A stretch of DNA of 64,000 nucleotides from Sporosarcina sp. BP05. GTDB lineage: Bacteria > Bacillota > Bacilli > Bacillales_A > Planococcaceae. The stretch spans positions 213,773-277,772 of the forward strand of contig NZ_JACFTD010000003.1 in the NCBI RefSeq assembly GCF_014282005.1, in the 5' to 3' direction. The notes beneath the pieces were generated by a model. It did not search any database. It saw nothing but the letters and a program-made list of their open reading frames with translations, and was not told where the DNA came from. Positions 57,399-64,000 of this stretch are shown in pieces. Each line of letters begins with the position of its first letter. Position 1 is the first letter of the stretch. A program made the translations under genes and the position numbers.

Positions 57399-58193
57399 GT
57401 GGAAGCACCAATAGGAGTAATTGATTCGGGCGTCGGCGGACTAACCGTGGTTAAAGAGATGCTCAATCGACTACCACATGAACCCATCGTTTACATAGGG
57501 GATGATGCCCGTTGTCCATATGGGCCCCGGCCAATTGACGAAGTTCGGGAGTTTACAATGGAGATGGCATCAGCACTTTCCAAAATGGGGATAAAAATGC
57601 TTGTCATTGCTTGCAATACAGCTACAGCTGTTGCGCTCGATGATATCCGCGCACGATTTTCATTTCCTGTCATCGGCGTCATCGTGCCAGGTGCAAGGGC
57701 GGCAGTTAATGCGTCCGGGTCAGGGAAAATCGCTGTGCTTGGGACTGCTGGAACAATTAAAAGTGGCGCTTATGATGATGCAATCCATGTTCTTTCACCG
57801 AATGCGATGGTTTACTCACTTGCATGTCCTGAATTTGTTCCAATTGTCGAAAGTGGTCAGTATAAGTCGGAAAGTGCAGGTATTATTGTTGAACGTACGC
57901 TGCGTGAACTGGTGGGTAAAGATTTTGATGCAGCGATACTCGGATGTACACATTACCCGTTATTGCAGCAACATATTACTACTTCGCTACCGAATAATGT
58001 AAAAATCATTTCATCCGCGGTAGAAACAGTATGTGATGTTGAGCGTATTCTACTATCTAATGGCATTGAACGCATTGCTGACAGCGCAGTGGCGCCTGTT
58101 TTTTATACAACAGGAGAGTCGAAAACTTTCCAAGGAATTGTTGAAGACTGGTTGTCGATTGAAATGCCAAATGTAAGCTATATTGAATTGTGA
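57399..58193 (+). CDS. racE: Glutamate racemase
   Basis: 264 residues from the GTG at 57399. The catalytic Cys pair lies in VIACNTATAVALDDIR and LGCTHYPLLQ. The N-terminal signature is GVIDSGVGGLTVVKEM. It interconverts L- and D-glutamate for peptidoglycan (and poly-gamma-glutamate where present). It starts nine bases after ysmB, as in B. subtilis. Confidence 0.95.
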   Translation: MEAPIGVIDSGVGGLTVVKEMLNRLPHEPIVYIGDDARCPYGPRPIDEVREFTMEMASALSKMGIKMLVIACNTATAVALDDIRARFSFPVIGVIVPGARAAVNASGSGKIAVLGTAGTIKSGAYDDAIHVLSPNAMVYSLACPEFVPIVESGQYKSESAGIIVERTLRELVGKDFDAAILGCTHYPLLQQHITTSLPNNVKIISSAVETVCDVERILLSNGIERIADSAVAPVFYTTGESKTFQGIVEDWLSIEMPNVSYIEL

Positions 58194-58197
58194 GAAA

Positions 58198-58231
58198 CTC
58201 GGAAGTCCAGATTTGGACATCCGGGTTTTTG
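58198..58231 (+). terminator. Terminator of racE
   Basis: CTCGGAAGTCCA and TGGACATCCGGG pair imperfectly around GATT, followed by TTTTT. Confidence 0.65.
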
Positions 58232-58292
58232 CGTATATGAAATGAGTTATGATAAGATGAATGCGCAATCTGAATGATGGAGGGTACATGAT

Positions 58293-59051
58293 ATGAGACA
58301 TGATGGAAGAATGGCCGATATGATTAGGCCGGTAACAATAGAAACGGATTATTTAATTCACCCAGAAGGTTCTGTTCTAATTACGGTCGGAAATACGAAG
58401 GTGATTTGTACAGCTTCTATAGAAGAGCGGGTTCCGCATTTTTTACGTAATAGCGGAAAAGGCTGGATAACGGCAGAATATTCCATGTTGCCACGCGCTA
58501 CTGGACAAAGAACGCAACGTGAAGCTTCAAAAGGTAAGGTCAGCGGACGTACGATGGAAATCCAGCGCTTGATAGGCCGTGCTCTGCGCGCTGTCATCGA
58601 TTTGGAGGCACTTGGCGAACGGACGGTTTGGGTTGACTGTGACGTTATCCAAGCAGATGGTGGAACACGTACAGCGTCGATTACGGGTGCATTCGTCGCA
58701 ACAGCAATGGCTATTTCAAAACTGCACATTGAAAAAGGATTAGCAAAATTCCCGATAACTGATTTCCTTGCTGCAACGAGTGTTGGGAAGACAGTTGAAG
58801 GCGAACTCATCCTTGATCTTGACTACATTGAAGATTCCTCGGCTGCTGTTGATATGAATGTTGTTATGACGGGCGCTGGCGCTTTCGTCGAGCTCCAGGG
58901 GACAGGCGAAGAATCGACATTTACGCGCATTGAGATGAACGGTCTTGTGGAACTTGCAGAAGTAGGGATTAACCAATTAGTCGAAGTGCAAAAAGAGGCG
59001 CTTGGACTTGTTGCGCAGTTGATCAAACCGAAGGGGCAAGTTGAATCATGA
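58293..59051 (+). CDS. rph: Ribonuclease PH
   Basis: 252 residues. The RNase PH core motifs include [30 protein letters not shown] and [19 protein letters not shown]. It trims tRNA 3' ends phosphorolytically. The last four bases overlap the start of the next gene (ATGA), so translation is coupled. Confidence 0.95.
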   Translation: MRHDGRMADMIRPVTIETDYLIHPEGSVLITVGNTKVICTASIEERVPHFLRNSGKGWITAEYSMLPRATGQRTQREASKGKVSGRTMEIQRLIGRALRAVIDLEALGERTVWVDCDVIQADGGTRTASITGAFVATAMAISKLHIEKGLAKFPITDFLAATSVGKTVEGELILDLDYIEDSSAAVDMNVVMTGAGAFVELQGTGEESTFTRIEMNGLVELAEVGINQLVEVQKEALGLVAQLIKPKGQVES

Positions 59052-59662
59052 AGGAAGTATTGATTGCCACAAATAATGCGGGCAAGGCAAAAGATTTTGA
59101 AACGTTGTTCAAACCATTGGGTGTAAAAGTTCTTACATTGAATGATATCGAAGGGGATATCGATGTAGAAGAGACGGGCGATACATTTGAGGCGAATGCG
59201 ATTCTGAAAGCAGAAACGGTTGCACGCCTGCTCGGTAAAATTGTTATCGCAGACGACAGTGGACTTGAAATCGACGCGCTTGGCGGCGCACCAGGCGTCT
59301 ACTCCGCGCGTTATGCGGGTGCTGTGAAGAATGATAGTGCAAATATCGACAAAGTACTAAACGAGCTAGAAACGACTTCTGAGGGCAATCGTGGCGCTAG
59401 ATTCCGCTGTGTCTTGGCGGTAGCTGGACCCGGTTTGAAAACAGAAACGTTTTCAGGCAGCTGTGAAGGATTGATTCGTAAGGAACGACAAGGGTCGAAC
59501 GGTTTCGGATATGATCCAATCTTTTTCGTGACGGCATTAAACCGGACAATGGCAGAGTTGTCAGCTGAAGAGAAAAATGAGATTTCGCACAGGGGAGCGG
59601 CATTAGCCCAGTTGAAACTTAAGTTACCACACATTATGACGGGTGTAGGTGATTCAGAATGA
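59048..59662 (+). CDS. ysnA: XTP/dITP pyrophosphatase (Ham1/RdgB type)
   Basis: 204 residues. Family motifs: [56 protein letters not shown] and [11 protein letters not shown]. It hydrolyses non-canonical purine triphosphates (XTP, dITP) to keep them out of DNA. It overlaps rph by four bases and the next gene by four bases; this is the rph-ysnA-ysnB operon of Bacillus. Confidence 0.95.
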   Translation: MKEVLIATNNAGKAKDFETLFKPLGVKVLTLNDIEGDIDVEETGDTFEANAILKAETVARLLGKIVIADDSGLEIDALGGAPGVYSARYAGAVKNDSANIDKVLNELETTSEGNRGARFRCVLAVAGPGLKTETFSGSCEGLIRKERQGSNGFGYDPIFFVTALNRTMAELSAEEKNEISHRGAALAQLKLKLPHIMTGVGDSE

Positions 59663-60153
59663 AGATTGTTGTTATGAGCGATTCCCATGGAGATAAAGAA
59701 ACGGTGAAAGCCGTTTCTGCACTTTCTGCTGACGCGACTTTTCATTGCGGTGATAGTGAATTGTCATTCGATGATTTAGTTTTACAAACAATGCATAGAG
59801 TCCGTGGAAACTGTGATAGCGATGCTAGGTTCGCTGCGTCCGTTGTGGTTGAGGTAGAGGGGAAGACGGTATTAGCTGTACACGGTCATGAGCACGATGT
59901 AAAACAATCGTTGATGGGGCTTTATTATTATGCAAAAGAATGTGGGGCAGATATCGTTCTATTTGGCCATTCACATTTGTATGGTGCTGAGATGAAAGAT
60001 GGAGTTTTGTTCTTGAATCCGGGGAGTACAATGCAGCCACGGGGCGGGAAAGAAGCGACTTATGCTGTCGTGGAGTGGGATGAAACGGTGCGCGTAACAA
60101 TTAAGAATATGGCATCGGAAACAGTAGATTTCATGGAAATGAAAAAGATTTAA
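59659..60153 (+). CDS. ysnB: YfcE-type metallophosphoesterase (YsnB)
   Basis: 164 residues. Phosphoesterase motifs: VVMSDSHGDKETV, FHCGDSE, VRGNCDSD, VHGHEHDV and LFGHSHLYG. It is a small metal-dependent phosphodiesterase whose physiological substrate is unknown. The start overlaps the previous stop (ATGA). It is the last core gene before the tRNA and island. Confidence 0.9.
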   Translation: MKIVVMSDSHGDKETVKAVSALSADATFHCGDSELSFDDLVLQTMHRVRGNCDSDARFAASVVVEVEGKTVLAVHGHEHDVKQSLMGLYYYAKECGADIVLFGHSHLYGAEMKDGVLFLNPGSTMQPRGGKEATYAVVEWDETVRVTIKNMASETVDFMEMKKI

Positions 60154-60230
60154 AAAAGCGTTGACTTTATTCCTTAAGCAATATATACTAAGTATTGTCC
60201 TTAGGGAATGAACGAAAGTTTGTAACGCAC

Positions 60231-60304
<74 letters not shown>

Positions 60305-60353
60305 TAATTTTTACGCAGTTCAAGCCTTGATGTGATAGGGTTTGAGACAGATT

Positions 60354-60399
60354 AGGGATTCGGTCAGGGCTTCGGTCACTGGTGCAGAATCCCTTTTTT
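60354..60399 (+). terminator. Terminator downstream of the tRNA
   Basis: AGGGATTC and GAATCCCT enclose a 30-base loop and are followed by TTTTTT, ending the tRNA transcript before the integrase. Confidence 0.7.
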
Positions 60400-60472
60400 G
60401 TACCCTAGTATTTTACGTATAATAAGACACGAAATTATCTTCCAATTCAACTGAATGGAGGATTTTTTTATT

Positions 60473-61453
60473 ATGACGAAAAAGACAGGATTATTTGATG
60501 TGGATTTCACACTGACAACCAAAGAGCTTACCACTTCTATTAAAGGGGAGAAGGCAACCACCGCTCGCTACAAGCTCTTTTCGGAAGCTTTAGGAACTAT
60601 TATCAACCAAATGCAGGTGAGTGGCTACCGCCCTCGTACTATCAAAGATTACGATACAGTACTGCTGAACTTTGCAAAGAGTACAGGGATTACCTATTTA
60701 GAAGAAGTTACAGTAGATACTATCTACTCGTGGTTAGATTCCATGCAGGTTGTAAATCAAACAAAGTTAACACGTTTAAAGGTTGTGAAGTCGTTCTTAG
60801 GTAAGTGCATTAACAATGGTTGGTTGAAAGTGAACTTTTGGCACTCTATCAACGTGAAAGTAGATAAAAAGGTGAAGAAGGGTGCTAAACCAAATGATAT
60901 TGCTATCCTTATCTCATTGATTGATAAAAATACTTATATTGGTCTTAGGGATGTGGCGGCTATAATAACCATGTACAAAACGGGTATTCGTATTAATACT
61001 TTGGGGCAGCTTGAAGAAAAGCACATTGACTTTGACAATAAAATGCTTGTTCTAAATGGAGCGATATTGAAAAATCACCAACTACTAAAATTGCCGCTCA
61101 ACGACCAACTTATACAACTTTATCGGGTGCTAATCAAACAGAATATAAAAGTAAGAGAATATTACGGAGAAAGCAATTCCAATATATTCATTTCAATAAA
61201 GGGAACATCGTTAAATACGAAATCAACAAATAATGCAATCTCAAAGCAGCTAACTAAATATGCGAAACGATTTGGACTAGAAAACATCAATGCGCACGCC
61301 ATTAGAAGAGCCTACGCAAAGAATTTACATGATAATGGAGCAAGTATAGCCCTTATCAGTAAAGCACTAGGACATAGCGATTTAGCCGTTACAACACAGT
61401 ATTTGGATTTAGAAGTAGAAGAGGTTGCATCTAGCTTGAGGGATTACCTATGA
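60473..61453 (+). CDS. Tyrosine recombinase/phage-type integrase next to tRNA-Arg
   Basis: 326 residues from the ATG at 60473, with GGAGG nine bases upstream. A core-binding domain (about 40-130) precedes the catalytic domain with Arg173 (TGIRINT), His275/Arg278 (NAHAIRRAY), His301 (LGHSDLAVTT) and Tyr310 (QYLDL). All key residues are present, so it may be active. Its position fits a tRNA-inserting element. Codon use is more AT-rich than the core genes. Confidence 0.92.
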   Translation: MTKKTGLFDVDFTLTTKELTTSIKGEKATTARYKLFSEALGTIINQMQVSGYRPRTIKDYDTVLLNFAKSTGITYLEEVTVDTIYSWLDSMQVVNQTKLTRLKVVKSFLGKCINNGWLKVNFWHSINVKVDKKVKKGAKPNDIAILISLIDKNTYIGLRDVAAIITMYKTGIRINTLGQLEEKHIDFDNKMLVLNGAILKNHQLLKLPLNDQLIQLYRVLIKQNIKVREYYGESNSNIFISIKGTSLNTKSTNNAISKQLTKYAKRFGLENINAHAIRRAYAKNLHDNGASIALISKALGHSDLAVTTQYLDLEVEEVASSLRDYL

Positions 61454-61532
61454 AGATTAACAATTTTACTATATATAGCTCCTGCTACAAAAGCTGAACT
61501 AATTAAAAGTAATATAAGCATCTCAGAAGCTG

Positions 61533-61577
61533 ATGAACCCATTCATTCCTTAGAATGGGTTCATTTTCGTTTTTGTA
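61533..61577 (+). terminator. Terminator of the first integrase gene
   Basis: ATGAACCCATTC-ATTCCTTA-GAATGGGTTCAT followed by TTTCGTTTTT. Confidence 0.85.
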
Positions 61578-61792
61578 CATGTTGCATTCAAAATATGAAG
61601 ATGATGAGGCATAAGAATATCAATGTGACAATACTCTAAGTAGCTATGTGGGGAAATGAACTTAAATAAACTAAAGGGTACATGCTCCTCGATACATTAA
61701 TACAGGTGCAATGAATTATATTCCACATCACGCTTACTGGGGTGCGCAGTCAATTCTAATATGTTTAATGTGTCAGAGTTGAGAGAAAGCGT
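61578..61792. other. Gene-free island stretch
   Basis: Between the integrase terminator and the next small frames the sequence is AT-rich and riddled with stops in all frames. I see no repeat or RNA structure. It is most likely decayed cargo. Confidence 0.5.
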
Positions 61793-61999
61793 ATGAAGGC
61801 TTTGCAATTGATTGTAAATGCTACTACTGATGCAGCAATTTGACTTGCTGGATTGAATCCTCGATATGCAACAATGTGCCGCCACTCAAATTATTTATGT
61901 CACAGCGACTATATTAAATTAAATGCTTATGAAGGGTATTTAGCTGAGAAGCATGCTTTAAAAGAACATGGTTATTGTGGATGTCCGGGGTACTTATGA
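61793..61999 (+). pseudogene. Small gene with an internal TGA, or a shorter 41-residue ORF
   Basis: From the ATG at 61793 the frame reads MKALQLIVNATTDAAI, then TGA at 61841, and continues open in the same frame (GLNPRYATMCRHSNYLCHSD) to the TGA at 61997. The second part has paired cysteines and ends EHGYCGCPGYL. It may be a gene with a point nonsense mutation, or the real gene may begin at the ATG 61874. The stop overlaps the next start by four bases, as in an operon. Unknown function. Confidence 0.4.
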
Positions 62000-62175
62000 C
62001 CAATAGAAAACGTCCATTTCCACAGAAACCCTATAGCTATACAATCCCCGCACTCTTGTTAAATAATACACCGTGTGAAAGTGAAATGAATGCTCTTAAA
62101 ACCGCTTATTTGACGTGTTTTTTACGTGCGTGGGATAGAGGTGACAATCCACAATCAAATAGTTCAAGCTTATAA
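61996..62175 (+). CDS. Hypothetical 59-residue island protein
   Basis: The ATG at 61996 overlaps the previous frame's stop (ATGA). The protein begins MTNRKRPFPQKPYSYTIPAL and has a mid-helix ending YLTCFLRAWDRG. I do not recognise it; small tightly packed genes like this are common in mobile elements. The ribosome site is weak. Confidence 0.4.
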   Translation: MTNRKRPFPQKPYSYTIPALLLNNTPCESEMNALKTAYLTCFLRAWDRGDNPQSNSSSL

Positions 62176-62395
62176 GGACTTCTCTGCAACATGGGAAGTC
62201 TTTATTGCTATGTAAAATGGTTATCCTCCACTATTATTTGCTTTAAGTAACCCCATACAATTCATAACATAAAAGTTTGGTTGAATATAAACGAGCCGGG
62301 GGTTCTGCCATAAAATGTGGTACATAGAGAGAAAGATGATATATTAAGTGTTAAGCAATTAATGATTGTAATAAATAAAGAGGATGTGAATTTAT

Positions 62396-63373
62396 ATGGT
62401 ATCTATAGAGTTGAAAGAGAGCGTATGGAAATCTTTAAGGGGAAGTTCAGTGCTTTTTTTGAAACGTGGAATTCAAGAATTAAGAAATCATACATCTTAT
62501 GATAGAACTACCTTAACGAATGAAGGCGCAAAATTTTCATATATATTTTTTCAAACTTCCATAGAACTGGCTTGTAAAGCATATTTAGTGAAGAGAAATA
62601 GGTTGCAAGAAATCGTAAAAAAGAAAAAGAGTGATAATGATATTCTTGAAGAAACAATCATTTTGGAACGTTTAGAGAATAATACATTGGATTTTATTAG
62701 TTTTGAAAAGATAAAGCATATTCTAAAAGAAAAAATGACAGATGAACAGTATGAGATGATTGAGGATTTTCAGCATAAAAGAAACAAAATTATTCATTTC
62801 GATTTGAAATTTAGTGAAGCAGATTTAATAGATTTAAATTATGATTTTATTTATTTCATAGTACATGTTCTACTGCCAATATTAGCCGAGAAGGATGGTT
62901 TTGATGAATTTTATTATCCAAATACTCCTTCAGAGATATATGATGGGATATTAAGTAAAGAAGATTTCTTGAATTTAATTAGTCTACCACTATATATTGA
63001 AAGAATGTACATGGAGGCATTAAAAGAATCTAAGAATGTTTATCAGTGTCCTTTTTGTAGGAGAGAATGTTTTGGAATACAAGAACGTAAGTGTTATTGT
63101 TGTGGCTTTGATGATGAAATTCAACTTGAATTTACTGATTGTTATTGGTGTGAGTCTTCAAACTCTGTTGCATATGATGTTTTAAATCTTGAAAGCAACG
63201 ACAATTTTATTTGGAAGACAAAATGCCTAAATTGCAATGAAGATTGTAGTGTGTATGTTTGTCACAATTGTGAAAATGCATATTCATTTATTGATACTTT
63301 TCCGAAGTGTACGCCTGAATATTGTTCGACATATAATGAGGAGTTACAAAAGGTCTTCGAACCAAGTTCATAA
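62396..63373 (+). CDS. HEPN-like protein with C-terminal zinc-ribbon array
   Basis: 325 residues. An N-terminal all-helical region (about 10-165) has SIELACKAYLVKR near 55 and QHKRNKIIHFD with R129-x4-H134, the Rx4-6H catalytic motif of HEPN ribonucleases. A helical linker (170-210) leads to a tail with 13 cysteines from 218 to 310: CPFC, CYCC, CYWC, CLNC, CHNC and a last C-x4-C, enough for about three zinc ribbons. I know no exact family. It sits alone on an island, so RNase-based defence or toxin activity is plausible but unproven. No antitoxin partner is visible next to it. Confidence 0.65.
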   Translation: MVSIELKESVWKSLRGSSVLFLKRGIQELRNHTSYDRTTLTNEGAKFSYIFFQTSIELACKAYLVKRNRLQEIVKKKKSDNDILEETIILERLENNTLDFISFEKIKHILKEKMTDEQYEMIEDFQHKRNKIIHFDLKFSEADLIDLNYDFIYFIVHVLLPILAEKDGFDEFYYPNTPSEIYDGILSKEDFLNLISLPLYIERMYMEALKESKNVYQCPFCRRECFGIQERKCYCCGFDDEIQLEFTDCYWCESSNSVAYDVLNLESNDNFIWKTKCLNCNEDCSVYVCHNCENAYSFIDTFPKCTPEYCSTYNEELQKVFEPSS

Positions 63374-63638
63374 ATATGTCATAGTCCCTAGGGGGGGGAA
63401 TTGTTGGCATAATGACACGTTCCCGGCTACGGCGTCGATTCTTCAAATGACTTACATCATTCAAAGCTTAAACCCGAGAATCCTATATACGCCCGTATTC
63501 AAATCACGATAACTTTTATATGTCAGGATTAGGGGCTTTACATTTGCATTAGAATTCATTCATGAATTTCAATGTAATATTTGAGTAGTATTCAATAGGA
63601 TAAAACCACAGTGATAACGCACGTTCGCGGCATGTATT

Positions 63639-63743
63639 GTAGCAATGTTCTTGACTACTGAAGCTGTAGTTGCAGACCTTCCTGAACCAGCTGGTGCAAT
63701 GGGCGGAATGCCTAATATGGGTGGCATGGGCGGCATGATGTAA
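63639..63743 (+). pseudogene. groL: Detached 3' end of groEL (34 codons)
   Basis: [19 protein letters not shown] followed by the Gly/Met-rich end [13 protein letters not shown] and a stop is the unmistakable GroEL C-terminus. No GroEL sequence lies upstream: homology begins at about 63639. No groES or full groEL is in the window. The natural reading is an attachment-site copy of the groEL 3' end left by an integrative element, next to a second integrase. Confidence 0.9.
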
Positions 63744-63745
63744 GG

Positions 63746-63770
63746 TCTTCACAAGCTATTTTGTGAAGCT
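63746..63770 (+). terminator. Hairpin after the groEL fragment
   Basis: CTTCACAA-GCTATT-TTGTGAAG, three bases after the groEL stop. It probably is the original groEL terminator region carried along. Confidence 0.6.
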
Positions 63771-63797
63771 GTCTAGTTCATAATTAATTAGTATAGG

Positions 63798-63838
63798 AAT
63801 AACCACTTCTCAGAAAATTGGAGAGGTGGTTATTTTTT
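63798..63838 (+). terminator. Terminator-like stem overlapping the integrase ribosome site
   Basis: AATAACCACTTCTC and GAGAGGTGGTTATT pair with one G-T and are followed by TTTTTT. The 3' arm contains GAGAGGTGG, the ribosome-binding site of the integrase starting at 63839. Confidence 0.75.
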
Positions 63839-64000
63839 ATGCTTTTAAAATTTGCATATCAAGACTTTTTAGCAGACAGAAAATTTAAGAACACAACGCA
63901 AGTGAACATTGGAAACTATGAGAGGACGCTAGGACTGTTTATCGACTATTGCCTTGAACTTGGTGTCATTAATATTGAAGAGGTAGCACAAAGTCATGTA
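63839..64000 (+). CDS. Second tyrosine recombinase (N-terminal part only)
   Basis: From the ATG at 63839 the frame is open to the window end (54 codons): MLLKFAYQDFLADRKFKNTT, then NIGNYERTLGLFIDYC. This is a SAM-like core-binding domain of XerC-like integrases. The catalytic domain lies outside the window. It is unlike the first integrase in sequence. Adjacent to the groEL tail, it is probably the integrase that targets groEL. Confidence 0.75.
   Translation, partial: MLLKFAYQDFLADRKFKNTTQVNIGNYERTLGLFIDYCLELGVINIEEVAQSHV

Noticed and set aside
63374..63638. Direct repeat of the tRNA-Arg 3' end
   Set aside because: I looked for GGTTCGAATCCCTCCTGG-like sequence between the integrases and found only short chance matches such as the G run at 63393-63400; the right boundary is probably outside the window.
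63639..63743. A real small glycine/methionine-rich protein
   Set aside because: The sequence is the known GroEL C-terminal GGM tail with the preceding [11 protein letters not shown] block, has no ribosome site, and is best explained as a gene fragment.

Overview
The window looks like the chromosome of an aerobic, endospore-forming low-GC Firmicute of the order Bacillales. My best guess is the Planococcaceae/Caryophanaceae (Sporosarcina-like). That guess rests on spore genes (prkA, yhbH, spoVR, sspI, gerE, a PAS sporulation-type kinase), a meso-diaminopimelate dehydrogenase, many TTG/GTG starts behind strong GGAGG sites, and a Bacillus subtilis-like order in two blocks: sspI-trmH-pheST-rnhC-zapA-cvpA-polX-mutS2-yshE-lcfA-fadR-fadB-etfBA-trxA-uvrC-lysC-yslB-sdhCAB, then ysmA-gerE-ysmB-racE-rph-ysnA-ysnB. 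The genus is inference.

Layout. Positions 1-13600 hold single genes and short operons: M3 peptidase (cut by the left edge), Ca2+-type P-ATPase, ferredoxin-NADP reductase, a GntR/DUF1648 pair, a PdaC-like deacetylase, tRNA hydroxylase TrhO, an XRE regulator operon with one intact and one broken membrane gene, and a divergent DUF368 protein. Positions 13600-22300 carry the prkA-yhbH-spoVR sporulation cluster behind a sigma-E-like promoter, a sensor kinase and recQ. Positions 22300-30200 hold a preQ1-riboswitch-controlled queF-transporter pair, an MFS transporter, an unknown 369-residue protein with ddh, an M42 peptidase, argF and a COG2426 membrane protein. Positions 30200-60150 are the syntenic core, with a T-box before pheST, FadR-type operators on the fatty-acid genes, and a lysine riboswitch before lysC. 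Several structured repeat elements sit in its gaps, including a nested 20-bp/132-bp tandem array between pheT and rnhC.

From 60231 the character changes. A tRNA-Arg(UCU) is followed at once by a tyrosine recombinase, AT-rich small-gene debris, a HEPN-like protein with a cysteine-rich zinc-ribbon tail, a detached 3' end of groEL, and the start of a second tyrosine recombinase that runs off the window. I read this as the edge of a genomic island built from at least two integrative elements. The HEPN/zinc-ribbon gene is the best candidate here for a little-described (possibly defence) function.

The core genes fit together as aerobic metabolism (sdhCAB, fatty-acid beta-oxidation feeding EtfAB), lysine/diaminopimelate synthesis (lysC, ddh), DNA repair (uvrC, mutS2, polX, recQ), queuosine salvage and sporulation. 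All functions are assigned by reading motifs and synteny by eye; no database search was run.
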